Under the pieces are notes generated by a model. That model was not told the origin of the DNA and did no database searches. It saw nothing but the letters and a program-made list of their open reading frames with translations. A stretch of 64,000 nt of DNA from Rhizobium sp. P40RR-XXII (GTDB lineage Bacteria; Pseudomonadota; Alphaproteobacteria; Rhizobiales; Rhizobiaceae). The stretch spans positions 186,001 to 250,000 of the forward strand of contig NZ_JABAII010000001.1 of the NCBI RefSeq assembly GCF_012641405.1. The letters run 5' to 3'. A program made the translations under genes and the position numbers. Shown here in pieces: positions 50,552 to 59,508 of this stretch; position 1 is the stretch's first letter; each line of letters starts with the position of its first letter.

Positions 50552-50668
50552 ATGTGTGGCATTTTTGCCATCGTGTCACCGCAATTGACAGCCATTTGGA
50601 ACACGATGCGACATTGTCTGTCGGACGGGGATCGAATTGCCGAATTTGAGTGGAAATACCAAGCCTAA
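50552..50668 (+). CDS. Short frame with a class II glutamine amidotransferase-like N terminus (doubtful)
   Basis: A 38-aa frame from ATG at 50552 begins MCGIFAIVSPQL, the typical Cys2 start of GlmS/AsnB-type glutaminase domains, and has GAGGG 5 bp before the ATG. It then diverges and stops at 50668, overlapping the start of the DUF882 gene. It may be a gene remnant, a leader peptide or chance. Confidence 0.25.
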   Translation: MCGIFAIVSPQLTAIWNTMRHCLSDGDRIAEFEWKYQA

Positions 50669-52589
50669 AAGCTTGAGCTGGCATTCTGCGTGCTCTGACT
50701 TATTTCGCAAGGTGGCCAAGGTTGCAGCCGTTGGCCTCCTTGCTTTGGCCGTTTCCACCCCAGTTTTCGTCGGCACTCCCTCGCAGGCCGGCGGCGAAAC
50801 CCGCAGCCTCAAGATCTACTACGTCCATACCGGCGAAAAGGCCGTCATCACCTACAAGCGCAACGGCAAGTTCGATCCGGACGGTCTGGAGAAGCTGAAT
50901 CGCATCCTGCGCGACTGGCGCAAGAATCAGCCGACCAAGATGAATCCGCGCCTGTTCGACCTCATCTGGGAAGCCTACCGCGAAAGCGGATCGCACGAAT
51001 TCATCTACGTGATCTGCGGTTTCCGGTCTCCAGGCACCAACGAGATGCTGCGCACACGCACGGCCCATACGGGCGTTGCCAAGAAGAGCCAGCACATGCT
51101 CGGCAACGCGATGGATTTCTATCTTCCGGACGTCAAGCTTTCCAAGTTGCGCGAAATCGGCATGAAGCTGCAGGTGGGCGGCGTCGGCTACTATCCGACC
51201 TCCGGCTCCCCCTTTGTCCATATGGATGTCGGCGGCGTGCGCGCCTGGCCGCGCATGGATCGCCAGGATCTCGTCCGCCTGTTCCCGGACGGCAAGACCA
51301 TGCATATTCCGGCTGATGGCCGGCCGCTGCCGGGCTACCAGCAGGCAGTTGCCGATTACAAGCGCCGCATGTCGTCAGACGATATCCAGATCGCCAGTTC
51401 CTCGTCGCCGCGGCGTGGCTTCTTTGCCCGCCTGTTTGGCGGCGGCGGTGCGGATGAGGAAGAGGATAATGCGGAAAGCGGCACAGCGGCAGCACCGGTG
51501 GCCGTCGCTTCGGCTGCCCGTAAGGGTCAGCCGGCTCTGCCCGCAAGCGACGAGGGTGACGATAGCGCCGCTCCGGTTCAAGCTCCGGCCCAGGTTCAGG
51601 TTGCAAGCGTAAACGCTCCGGTTCCGCAGGTTCGTCCGGCCTTCGGCAATCAGCCTGCGGGCAGCGATGTTGCGTCCGCGCTTGTCTCGCCGTCGCGTAA
51701 CGCCGCGCAGGACGCGCTTGCCGCCGCAATGCCTGATACCGACGATCAGCCCCAATATGCCGATCTTCGTTCCTATCACGTACCCGTTCCGGCCTTGCTC
51801 GATCGGCGTGCGCCTGGCGATGCCGAACTGGCCTCTGCCGAGGCTGACATGAAGGGCCAGGTCGCTTCCGTACCCGTGCCGGCACAACGCCCCGAACTCG
51901 CCGAGAATCTTTTGGCATCCAGTGATGCGGACCAGGAAGCGCTCGACGATCAGGCCGATGTCGCCGCGCTTTCGCCCTCGGTCGTTGCTGCTCTCGAGCA
52001 AAGCCGTCCCGATCGATCCGATGCGAATGCTGCGGTCGCGCCGCCGCTTAACGATGTTGCGTCGAAAGACCAGATCGCGCCCGTCAACGAGGGGGCTGCG
52101 GGCGGGAACGGTGCCGCCCAGGCGATTGCTTCGGTTCTGCCACAGCAGAGACCGGCGCAGCAGATGCCGATGCAGGTGGCGGCGCTCGCGCCGATCCGCA
52201 ACGAGCTCAAAGCCAGCAGCCGTCGTTTCAACGATAGTTTCGATACTGCGACCCCGCAGGAGCGTCCGATTGCCGCTGGCATCGCGACCAAGGGCTCGCG
52301 GCCGAGCAGGCAGGATGCGGCCGAGGCCGATGCCGGCCGGGCTACGGTGACGACCGCGCCGAGCCTGACGGAGAAGATGATTTCGCAGTGGGCGATCGCA
52401 AAGGCCCGTGTCGAGATCGTCAATCGCCCGGTCAAGGCGCCGCGTTTCGTCAGCCCGACGCTGCGTGCCCAGCCGACCGCCGTCTACACGGATGGCTTCA
52501 AGATGCAGACGGCATCGATCGATCCGGAACGTTTCAGCGGATCCGCCGTGAATTTCCTTCAGGTGAAGAAGTTCAATTCGGTCGAATAG
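50637..52589 (+). CDS. DUF882 peptidase M15-like secreted protein with long disordered tail
   Basis: A 650-aa exported protein. A hydrophobic signal at about 27-50 is cleaved near SQAGG. The N-terminal M15/DUF882 domain (about 55-215) keeps zinc ligands His153 and Asp160 in SQHMLGNAMD and His195 in FVHMDVGG. From about 260 on the sequence is Ala, Pro, Gln and Val rich and low in complexity. It is probably a cell-wall LD/DD-peptidase or amidase relative. The start is a TTG with an upstream GGACGGGG; alternatives exist. A terminator follows. Confidence 0.82.
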   Translation: MPNLSGNTKPKSLSWHSACSDLFRKVAKVAAVGLLALAVSTPVFVGTPSQAGGETRSLKIYYVHTGEKAVITYKRNGKFDPDGLEKLNRILRDWRKNQPTKMNPRLFDLIWEAYRESGSHEFIYVICGFRSPGTNEMLRTRTAHTGVAKKSQHMLGNAMDFYLPDVKLSKLREIGMKLQVGGVGYYPTSGSPFVHMDVGGVRAWPRMDRQDLVRLFPDGKTMHIPADGRPLPGYQQAVADYKRRMSSDDIQIASSSSPRRGFFARLFGGGGADEEEDNAESGTAAAPVAVASAARKGQPALPASDEGDDSAAPVQAPAQVQVASVNAPVPQVRPAFGNQPAGSDVASALVSPSRNAAQDALAAAMPDTDDQPQYADLRSYHVPVPALLDRRAPGDAELASAEADMKGQVASVPVPAQRPELAENLLASSDADQEALDDQADVAALSPSVVAALEQSRPDRSDANAAVAPPLNDVASKDQIAPVNEGAAGGNGAAQAIASVLPQQRPAQQMPMQVAALAPIRNELKASSRRFNDSFDTATPQERPIAAGIATKGSRPSRQDAAEADAGRATVTTAPSLTEKMISQWAIAKARVEIVNRPVKAPRFVSPTLRAQPTAVYTDGFKMQTASIDPERFSGSAVNFLQVKKFNSVE

Positions 52590-52616
52590 GCTGAGTTCCT
52601 GTTCTATGCAGTTTGC

Positions 52617-52640
52617 GGGAGCCGTTTAGGCTCCCTTTGC
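52617..52640 (+). terminator. Terminator after DUF882 gene
   Basis: A 7-bp stem GGGAGCC/GGCTCCC with a 5-nt loop (52617-52635), followed by TTTGC. Confidence 0.65.
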
Positions 52641-52841
52641 ATATGGCGGGCGGGGCTGAGACGCGGTCTGGAACTATTCGTCATGGGATCTGCGCGTTCT
52701 GGCTGAAATGTCGATGACGGCCCGTGGCTGTTGCTTGCCGGTGACACCGCATCTGCTTTCAGGTTCACGTCAGATTTTATTCATCTTGGCCTCATTGAGT
52801 GCGATTAGGGCGGCAGTCTTTGCAAGGCTGGATATCCGCGT

Positions 52842-53459
52842 TTGAACCGAAAGACGGCAATCATCATCGGCAATGGCAAGCTGCAGCGCGATCTCTCGGA
52901 GATCGTGGACGGGGCGGATTTTACGATGCGCTTCAACGAGCCGAAGGCGTCGATCGGCATGAGCGGATCGCGCACCGATATTCTCATGCTTGCAGCCTCC
53001 AGCAAGCCGATGCAACGCCGACTGACGGATCCGACTTTCCTGACCAGCGCTACCTTCAAGGCCGCAAAGGAGGTCGTGCTTGCCTACCATCCCGTCATCA
53101 TCAGCAAGTATCACCCCAAGCCCAATTTCCTTTCGCGACTGAAAGGCAGGAGAAGCGACTGGACGATGCGGACGATCGAACTCGTCGGCGCCGCCGGCAA
53201 GGAGATCCGCATCATGCCGCCGCAATTCTATATCGAAGGCTGTGCGGAGCTTGGCGTGACCGAATGCCGGATGCGCCAACTTTTTCCGAGCACCGGCTTT
53301 TTCGGCATCCGCTATGCCCTGTCGCGGTTGCCCGCCGACGAGTGGGACGTGAAGCTGTGCGGCTTCAGCTGGGAAGGATGGAAGCGTCATGCCTGGCTGG
53401 ATGAGCGCCGCTGGATCGACGACAAGATGGCGAGCGGGCGCATCAGTCTGCTTGCCTAA
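52842..53459 (+). CDS. Glycosyltransferase family 29-like (sialyltransferase-like) protein
   Basis: A 205-aa protein. The start IIIGNGKLQRDL at 7-18, with FTMRFNEP to 34, resembles sialyl-motif L (GN-x-L ... IRxN). PSTGFFGIRYAL at 149-160 resembles sialyl-motif S (P-S/T-T-G), followed by CGFSWEGWKRHAW with His183. It is much shorter than animal GT29 enzymes and lacks a membrane anchor. The donor sugar is unknown; bacterial GT29-like proteins need not use CMP-sialic acid. The start is a TTG with a weak site. GT25 and deacetylase genes follow, suggesting joint glycan synthesis. Confidence 0.65.
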   Translation: MNRKTAIIIGNGKLQRDLSEIVDGADFTMRFNEPKASIGMSGSRTDILMLAASSKPMQRRLTDPTFLTSATFKAAKEVVLAYHPVIISKYHPKPNFLSRLKGRRSDWTMRTIELVGAAGKEIRIMPPQFYIEGCAELGVTECRMRQLFPSTGFFGIRYALSRLPADEWDVKLCGFSWEGWKRHAWLDERRWIDDKMASGRISLLA

Positions 53460-53480
53460 CCTCCTTTCAGTTGTTCAGAT

Positions 53481-53501
53481 CGGTTGAAAACAACCGTTTT
53501 C
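53481..53501 (+). terminator. Weak terminator after the GT29-like gene
   Basis: CGGTTG/CAACCG (6 bp) with an AAAA loop, followed by TTTTC. It may partly separate the GT29-like gene from the GT25 gene. Confidence 0.45.
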
Positions 53502-53579
53502 AGTTTCGGCTCAGGTTTGCCTAAGCCCGCTTTCATTCACGGTTGCTAGAGCCTCGCGAAATTGACCGAGGTATTCTCA

Positions 53580-54437
53580 ATGCAAACCTACGAATTCAAC
53601 CCGTCTTCGGCGATGCCGCTCGAAAGATCTCATGCGGGATTCGAGTTCGATCATGCATCCAATCCCGTCGGCACCAGACTGGACGAGCCGAGGCAACCCG
53701 TCATTCGCGGCTTCATCATTCATCTGGAGCGGGCTCGCGACCGCATGCCCCAGGTCGAGCGGCTTGCCGCCAGGCTTCCGGTGCCAAGCGAAATCATCGA
53801 AGCGGTTGACGGACGCGTCCTGTCGGTCGGCGAGGTCGAGCGCGTCTATCGCCGCCGACTGCAGAAGCCGTACTATCCCTTTGCAATGAGCATTGGCGAA
53901 ATCGCTTGTTTCCTGTCGCACCGCAAGGCATGGGCCGCTATTGTCGAGCAGGGTATCGATGCCGGCCTTGTCTTCGAGGATGACGTCGAAATCGATGATG
54001 CGTTCCGGGTTGCCTTTGCCGCAGCCAAGGCTTGCCTGAAGCCGGGTTCGTTCATTCGTTTCCCATTCCGCATGGGTAAGGAGCATGGCAAGTGCGTTCT
54101 GTCCGAGGGGGAGACCAATGTCATCCAGCCGACCCGGATCGGTCTCGGCATGGTGGCGCAGCTCGTCAGTCGAGATGCTGCCATCCGTCTGCTGGAGGCG
54201 ACATCGATTTTTGATCGGCCCGTGGATACGACCGTGCAGATGAGCTGGTTCACCCGCGTATCCCCGCTGGCGGTCCTGCCGGGCGGTGTGCATGAAATTT
54301 CGCCGCAACTTGGCGGCAGTACCATCAAGAGCCACAAGACATTGGCCGAGCGGCTTTCGAGAGAGGTGTTGCGGCCACTCTATCGCGCGAAAATCGTCTT
54401 CCATTCGCGCCGCTTCATCCGAGACGCCATATCGTGA
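53580..54437 (+). CDS. Glycosyltransferase family 25 protein
   Basis: A 285-aa LPS-type glycosyltransferase. Family features: GFIIHLERARDRMPQV, EIIEAVDGR, SIGEIACFLSHRKAWAAI and the acidic motif GLVFEDDVEID. The mature fold should transfer a hexose, often galactose, onto a surface glycan. The ATG at 53580 has GAGG 9 bp upstream; a TTG at 53562 is less likely. It overlaps the deacetylase gene by 4 bp (GTGA), so the two are co-translated. Confidence 0.85.
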   Translation: MQTYEFNPSSAMPLERSHAGFEFDHASNPVGTRLDEPRQPVIRGFIIHLERARDRMPQVERLAARLPVPSEIIEAVDGRVLSVGEVERVYRRRLQKPYYPFAMSIGEIACFLSHRKAWAAIVEQGIDAGLVFEDDVEIDDAFRVAFAAAKACLKPGSFIRFPFRMGKEHGKCVLSEGETNVIQPTRIGLGMVAQLVSRDAAIRLLEATSIFDRPVDTTVQMSWFTRVSPLAVLPGGVHEISPQLGGSTIKSHKTLAERLSREVLRPLYRAKIVFHSRRFIRDAIS

Positions 54438-55135
54438 CCATTCCAATCCTCGCCTATCATCAGATTGCGGTGCCGCCCTCGCGCCAGGCGCCGTTCAGAA
54501 GCATGGTCGTTCATCCCGAAGCCTTCCATCGCCAGATGGCGTGGCTGAAACGGCTTGGCATCCAGGGCATGACGCTGCGTGAGGCAATGCCCTACATCCG
54601 GGGCGAAAAGGCCGGCAAGGTCGCCGCTATCACCTTCGATGACAGCTATGCCAATGTCTATGAGAATGCCTTGCCTGTGTTGCAGGAGTTCGGCTTCACG
54701 GCCACGAATTTCGTGGTGGTGAACCAGATCGGCGGCAGCAACGTTTGGGATACGCCCATCGGTCTAGGGCATGCGCCCTGCATGTCGGTGGAGCAGCTGC
54801 GCCACTGGCACAGTCTGGGGCACGAGGTGGGATCGCACACGCTCGATCATGTGCGGCTCCCGCGATTGCCGATGGAGGAAGCGCGCCGCCAGATCACGCA
54901 TTCGCGCGAGCTGCTGGAAGATTTGCTCGACGAGGGTATCTCGTCTTTTTGCTTCCCCTATGGCGACGAAACGCCGCTTGATCGCGTGTTGACCTATGAG
55001 GCGGGCTATAGTGCCGCGACGACGACCCGGCGCGGCCGGGCGCGGCCGGGCAACGACCCGTTCGGCTTGCCGCGCGCAACGATCCGGCGCAACGACAGCT
55101 GGATGCATTTCGTCAAGAAGTGCATCGTCGGATAG
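54434..55135 (+). CDS. NodB-like polysaccharide deacetylase
   Basis: A 233-aa carbohydrate esterase family 4 protein without a signal peptide. It has ITFDDSYANVY with the catalytic Asp and metal Asp, GSHTLDHVRL with the His-x3-His metal pair, and CFPYGDETPL. It removes acetyl groups from N-acetyl sugars. The GTG start overlaps the stop of the GT25 gene. Acting with the two glycosyltransferases it probably modifies a surface or exported glycan; it is not a nod gene by context. Confidence 0.88.
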   Translation: MTIPILAYHQIAVPPSRQAPFRSMVVHPEAFHRQMAWLKRLGIQGMTLREAMPYIRGEKAGKVAAITFDDSYANVYENALPVLQEFGFTATNFVVVNQIGGSNVWDTPIGLGHAPCMSVEQLRHWHSLGHEVGSHTLDHVRLPRLPMEEARRQITHSRELLEDLLDEGISSFCFPYGDETPLDRVLTYEAGYSAATTTRRGRARPGNDPFGLPRATIRRNDSWMHFVKKCIVG

Positions 55136-55150
55136 CAGGCTGCCACTAGA

Positions 55151-55243
55151 GGTTTTTCGCTTTTCTTCGAATCGCGAAAACGCTCCATCTTCTTATTCCG
55201 AACGCATTCCGGACGGAAAACCGCACTTTTCCTGGAAATGCGG
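55151..55243 (+). repeat. MITE-like palindromic element, variant 2, second copy
   Basis: GGTTTTTCGCTTTTCTTCG ... CATTCCGGACGGAAAACCGC ... CTGGAAATGC matches the minus strand of the element at 32831-32932 over most of its length. It sits between convergent genes and lacks clean terminal repeats, so it looks decayed. Confidence 0.65.
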
Positions 55244-55262
55244 TGAATCGCGGCAGCACCGG

Positions 55263-55532
55263 TTATGGCTGCTTTTTCGATACGGGAGCGGGATCCGCGA
55301 GGGGGTGGCCATTGATGTCGCTGAGCGTGATGGGGCCGCCGAGATGGTTCCGCACCGTCGTTGCCGGCGGCATGAGGGTCCATGTGAAATAGGCGATCAG
55401 GCCGCAGACACCGAGCAGAAAAACGGTGAGAATCGCCGGAATGGACCATTCTTTCGTGAACATCGGCATCTGCCGGCGAGGCTTGAACGTGGCACGGCGG
55501 CCTGCCGCCGTCTTATTGAGCTGTGTCGGCAT
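55263..55532 (-). CDS. Small single-pass membrane protein
   Basis: An 89-aa protein with a basic N-terminal half (KTAAGRRATFKPRRQMPMF), one membrane helix (IPAILTVFLLGVCGLIAYFTW) and a short periplasmic tail. GGAGG is 4 bp before the ATG at 55532. No family is recognised. The topology suggests N-in, C-out. It is monocistronic and divergent from the amine oxidase. Confidence 0.65.
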   Translation of the reverse strand: MPTQLNKTAAGRRATFKPRRQMPMFTKEWSIPAILTVFLLGVCGLIAYFTWTLMPPATTVRNHLGGPITLSDINGHPLADPAPVSKKQP

Positions 55533-55877
55533 CGGTGCCTCCAAAACTAGGTGTCCAGGCAGAGCAGGGGCCGAGGGATATCAGCGCAACGGCGCATAGA
55601 ATACGCACCGGCCATTGCGTTGTTGCGAAGACCCGCTTGCGCACGATCCCTCTCCATGTCTGTCTGGATGAAGCACGTACGACATTCGCCGTTTCAGCTC
55701 AATGCGGCAATTTGGTATCGCCGTCTTGGTATCGCTGGCGCCGCGCCCGTTTACACGCCACTTCGAGGTCAGCTACAGATGAAGGTGATGGCTCGCGCTG
55801 GCGGATTGGCGGGCCTCGTATCGTCCACCGTCGCGCGGCTGGGTCGCTTTCCGGCGCTTGCGCGAAAAGGAATTGGA
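55533..55877. other. Region upstream of the amine oxidase gene, no sure gene
   Basis: About 345 bp. The amine oxidase frame is open back to 55551, but the translated part lacks conserved features. A possible alternative start is the ATG at 55779 with a GAGG site. Confidence 0.4.
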
Positions 55878-57140
55878 ATGCCCATCGTGTCCTGGAAAGG
55901 CGGCGAGGTCGACGTTGCCGTCATCGGTGCGGGAGCCGCCGGTGTGGGCGCTGCCCGGCAATTGCAGCTGCTTCGCCCGGATCTCTCCATCCTATTGCTG
56001 GAAGCCTCTGATCGGGTCGGCGGTCGTGCTCGCACAATCCATCCGTTCGGTGCGGATGGGGTCGCGCTCGATCTCGGCTGCGGCTGGCTGCATGGCGCGC
56101 GAACCAATGCCTGGACCAGGATCGCTGAAGAGATCGGCCTGACCGTCGATCGCACGCCCGCGCCCTGGAGCGATGGCGGACATCGGCTCGAACAAGACGA
56201 TCCCGAGGTAAAGGCTGCCGGGGCAGCTGTGAACCGATTTTTCGAACGCGCCTACGCCTATGAAGGCGCGGATGATGCGGATCTTTCGACCCTGGTTGCG
56301 CCTGACGATCCGTGGAGTGAACGGATTCATGCCGTCGGGGCGTTCATGACCGGAGGAGAGCTCGACAAGTCCTCGGTGATCGATCTTGGCCGCTATGATC
56401 CCGGTCCTGGCCCGGATTGGCGGGTGCGGCAGGGCTACGGAACGCTGGTTGCGACCTATGGCCTGCCGGTGCCGACCGTCGTTGGCGTCGAGGTCCGTCG
56501 CATCGACCATAGCGGCGCCGGCCATGTCGTGCTTTCCACGAGCAAGGGCGATCTGCGGGCAAGGGCCGTTATCGTCACCGCTTCCACCAATGTGCTCGCT
56601 GCCGAACGCATCGCCTTCTGGCCGCCGCTGCCGGAGAAGATCGAGGCCGCGTCGCGCCTGCCGCTCGGGCTGGCAAACAAGCTTTTCATTCGCATTGCCG
56701 AGCCGGATATGTTTCCCGACGATACGCATGTCATGGGATCGCAGCACAGCCACCGGACAGGCGCCTATCAGTTGAAGCCGTTCGGCGCGCCTGTCATCGA
56801 AGCCTATTTTGCCGGCGATCTCGCGCTTGATCTGGAACGGCAAGGCATGGAGGCGATGTTTGCTTTTTCGGTGGAGCAGCTAAAGCGTGTCTTCGGTTCG
56901 GATGCCGGCGCGAAACTGTCGCCCCTCATCATGTCTGCCTGGGCTGGTGAGCCCTTTGTCGGCGGATCCTATTCCTATGCGACACCCGGCGCATCCGATC
57001 TCCGTGGGGTACTGGCCGCCGCCCGCGACGATCGGTTGTTCTTTGCTGGAGAAGCCTGTTCGAGGCCGCGATATTCGACCGCTCATGGTGCCTATGAGAC
57101 CGGCGCCGCTGCCGCTAAAGCCGTCGCGAAAGCACTGTGA
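55878..57140 (+). CDS. FAD-dependent amine oxidase
   Basis: A 420-aa flavoprotein of the monoamine/polyamine oxidase superfamily. The FAD-binding motif VAVIGAGAAGVGAARQL is near the N terminus. It continues with LEASDRVGGRARTIHPFG and the conserved LDLGCGWLHGA. At the C terminus FFAGEACSRPRYSTAHGAYETG binds the flavin. It oxidises an amine, possibly a polyamine; the substrate is not fixed by sequence. The ATG at 55878 follows AAGGA at 6 bp. A start at 55779 would add 33 residues. Confidence 0.85.
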   Translation: MPIVSWKGGEVDVAVIGAGAAGVGAARQLQLLRPDLSILLLEASDRVGGRARTIHPFGADGVALDLGCGWLHGARTNAWTRIAEEIGLTVDRTPAPWSDGGHRLEQDDPEVKAAGAAVNRFFERAYAYEGADDADLSTLVAPDDPWSERIHAVGAFMTGGELDKSSVIDLGRYDPGPGPDWRVRQGYGTLVATYGLPVPTVVGVEVRRIDHSGAGHVVLSTSKGDLRARAVIVTASTNVLAAERIAFWPPLPEKIEAASRLPLGLANKLFIRIAEPDMFPDDTHVMGSQHSHRTGAYQLKPFGAPVIEAYFAGDLALDLERQGMEAMFAFSVEQLKRVFGSDAGAKLSPLIMSAWAGEPFVGGSYSYATPGASDLRGVLAAARDDRLFFAGEACSRPRYSTAHGAYETGAAAAKAVAKAL

Positions 57141-57320
57141 CGGGAAGCTGAGAGGAGGGGCGGGCGGGAAATGACGGTTTGCCTCATAAATTTCTGAAAA
57201 TCACTCTTAAACTTGCGCAGGAACAGGCGTAAACGCAATCAAATACCACCCGATTTGATTTAAACCATCCTTCGGGAGATGGGCGGCGAAAGCCGCAATA
57301 AATGAAGCATTGGAGGAGCC

Positions 57321-58418
57321 ATGAGCAACGGCGACACGTTAACCTTCGCCATCGAGAAAAATCCGAACCCCGCAACGGCCAGCGAGCGCGAAGCGCTGCT
57401 GCAAAATCCGGGTTTCGGCCGCGTATTCACCGATCACATGGTGACGATCCGCTATTCGCAGGACCGCGGCTGGCATGGCGCCAAGATCGAGCCGCGCAAG
57501 GCGCTGGCTCTCGATCCGGCGACTGTAGTGCTGCACTACGCGCAGGAAATCTTCGAAGGCATGAAGGCCTATCACCTGCCCGACGGCGGCGCTGCGCTCT
57601 TCCGCCCGAGCGCCAACGCACGGCGCTTCCACAATTCGGCCGAGCGGCTGGCGATGCCGACCTTGCCTGAGGATCTGTTTGTCGAGTCCGTCCGCGAGCT
57701 GGTCAAGATCGATCGCGAATGGATCCCGACCGCCGAGGGCGCATCGCTCTATCTCCGGCCGTTCATGATCGGCTCGGAAGCCGCGCTCGGTACGCGACCG
57801 GCCACCGACTACCTCTATTGCGTCATCGCCTCTCCCGTCGCTTCCTATTTCAAGGGCGGTGCGTCGGCTGTTACGCTTTGGCTGTCCGAGAATTTCACGC
57901 GTGCGGCCCCGGGCGGTACCGGTGCTGCCAAGTGCGGCGGCAATTATGCCGCAAGCCTTTCCGCGCTTGCCGAAGGCCAGCGTGAAGGTTGCGATCAGGT
58001 CGTGTTCCTCGATGCCGTCGAAAAGCGCTGGATCGAAGAGCTTGGCGGCATGAACATCTTCTTCGTCTTCAAGGACGGTTCGCTGCAGACGCCACCGCTC
58101 GGCGGCACGATCCTGCCGGGCATCACCCGCGACTCGCTGATCAAGCTCGGGCGCGACGTGGGCCTCACCGTGCGCGAAGAGCCCTATTCCATCGAGCAGT
58201 GGCAGGCAGATGTCGAGAGCGGGCGCCTGAGCGAAGCTTTTGCCTGCGGCACGGCGGCTGTCGTGACGCCGATCGGCAAGCTGAAGGGCCGCAACTACGG
58301 CTTCACCATCGGCGACGGCAATGCCGGCCCAACGACCCTGCGCCTGAAGGCCGCACTGACCGACATCCAGTTCGGCCGCGCGCCCGACAAGCATGAGTGG
58401 CTGGACCGCCTGTTCTGA
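57321..58418 (+). CDS. ilvE: Branched-chain amino acid aminotransferase
   Basis: A 365-aa PLP enzyme of fold type IV (the longer class typical of this enzyme). It carries the last step of leucine, isoleucine and valine synthesis. Visible: VVLHYAQEIFEGMKAYHL, LYLRPFMIGSEAALGT, KCGGNYAASL (cofactor Lys), and EELGGMNIFFVF. GGAGGAG lies just before the ATG. It is monocistronic, with a hairpin after the stop. Confidence 0.95.
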   Translation: MSNGDTLTFAIEKNPNPATASEREALLQNPGFGRVFTDHMVTIRYSQDRGWHGAKIEPRKALALDPATVVLHYAQEIFEGMKAYHLPDGGAALFRPSANARRFHNSAERLAMPTLPEDLFVESVRELVKIDREWIPTAEGASLYLRPFMIGSEAALGTRPATDYLYCVIASPVASYFKGGASAVTLWLSENFTRAAPGGTGAAKCGGNYAASLSALAEGQREGCDQVVFLDAVEKRWIEELGGMNIFFVFKDGSLQTPPLGGTILPGITRDSLIKLGRDVGLTVREEPYSIEQWQADVESGRLSEAFACGTAAVVTPIGKLKGRNYGFTIGDGNAGPTTLRLKAALTDIQFGRAPDKHEWLDRLF

Positions 58419-58437
58419 GCGGATGATAGACCGATAT

Positions 58438-58470
58438 CCGGCGGGAAAGGCACGTAAGCTCTCCCGCCGG
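58438..58470. terminator. Hairpin after ilvE
   Basis: A 9-bp stem CCGGCGGGA/TCCCGCCGG with a 15-nt loop and no T-run; a possible terminator or mRNA-stabilising element. Confidence 0.35.
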
Positions 58471-58514
58471 CTCTGACACGAGATCGCATCGTCACCCGGA
58501 ATATCGGAGTCGTT

Positions 58515-59441
58515 ATGATGACCAACGTCAGTGAACGCCCCGGCGACGAGCCGGGCGAGGAGATCGGTTTTGTCGGTCTCGGAGTCATGGGGCAGCCAAT
58601 GGCCCTCAATCTTGCAAAAGCCGGCGCGAAACTCGTGGTCTGGAACCGCTCGCCGGCAGCGGCCGATCCGCTGCGCGAAGCCGGTGCGGCCGTGGCGGCG
58701 AGCGTCGAGGGGGTGTTTACGCGCACGCGCATCGTCATCCTAATGCTCGTCAACGAAACGGTGCTGGATGAGGTTCTGCAACGCGGGACGCCGGGCTTTG
58801 CCAGGCTGCTTGCCGGGCACATCGTGGTTTCGATGGGAAGCAATCCACCCGACTATTCGCGTGGCCTTGCCGCCGATATTCTTGCTGCAGGCGGGCGCTA
58901 TGTCGAGGCGCCGGTTTCGGGCTCGCGGAAGCCTGCGGAGACGGCACAGCTCGTCGCGCTGCTCGGCGGCGACGCCGAGACGGTCGCGGAGGTGCGGCCG
59001 CTGCTTGCGCTCATGTGCCGTGAAACGATTGTCTGCGGTCCCGTCGGCAATGCGCTGCTGATGAAGCTGACCGTCAATCTCTATCTTTGCACGATGTTGG
59101 CGGGGCTCGCCGAGGCGGCGCATTTTGCCGAGAGAAACGGGCTCGATCTCACAACCTTCCAGGCTGCCATCGATTCCGGCCCCATGGCGAGCGACCTGAC
59201 GCGCGTGAAAATTCCGAAGCTCATCGCCAGGGATTTTTCAGTGCAGGCCGCAACCGCCGACGCATTCAACAGCACAAGCCTGATCGCCGAGGCGGCACGC
59301 GCCGCCGGCATGGCGTCGCCGGTTCTCGACCTCTGCCGCATGCTTTATGGAGAGAGTGTGGAACTTGGCAACGGACGGCTTGACATGATGTCCGTGGTTG
59401 TAGCCATCGAGGCCCGTACATCGGCTCTCGACCAATCCTAG
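58515..59441 (+). CDS. Beta-hydroxyacid dehydrogenase family oxidoreductase
   Basis: A 308-aa NAD(P)-dependent enzyme of the 3-hydroxyisobutyrate/6-phosphogluconate dehydrogenase family. N-terminal GFVGLGVMGQPMALNLAKAG binds the cofactor. The substrate loop reads APVSGSRKPAE, and the catalytic Lys is in LLMKLTVNL. The substrate is open: hydroxyisobutyrate, tartronate semialdehyde or an imine are all possible. It is a single gene, between ilvE and the nitronate monooxygenase gene; valine breakdown is suggested only weakly by the ilvE neighbour. Confidence 0.85.
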   Translation: MMTNVSERPGDEPGEEIGFVGLGVMGQPMALNLAKAGAKLVVWNRSPAAADPLREAGAAVAASVEGVFTRTRIVILMLVNETVLDEVLQRGTPGFARLLAGHIVVSMGSNPPDYSRGLAADILAAGGRYVEAPVSGSRKPAETAQLVALLGGDAETVAEVRPLLALMCRETIVCGPVGNALLMKLTVNLYLCTMLAGLAEAAHFAERNGLDLTTFQAAIDSGPMASDLTRVKIPKLIARDFSVQAATADAFNSTSLIAEAARAAGMASPVLDLCRMLYGESVELGNGRLDMMSVVVAIEARTSALDQS

Positions 59442-59508
59442 GCAAGCGTCGCGCCCGCACCTATGTTGCATTGAGACGGAAACAGACACTCCGGAAAGGA
59501 AGACGGAT

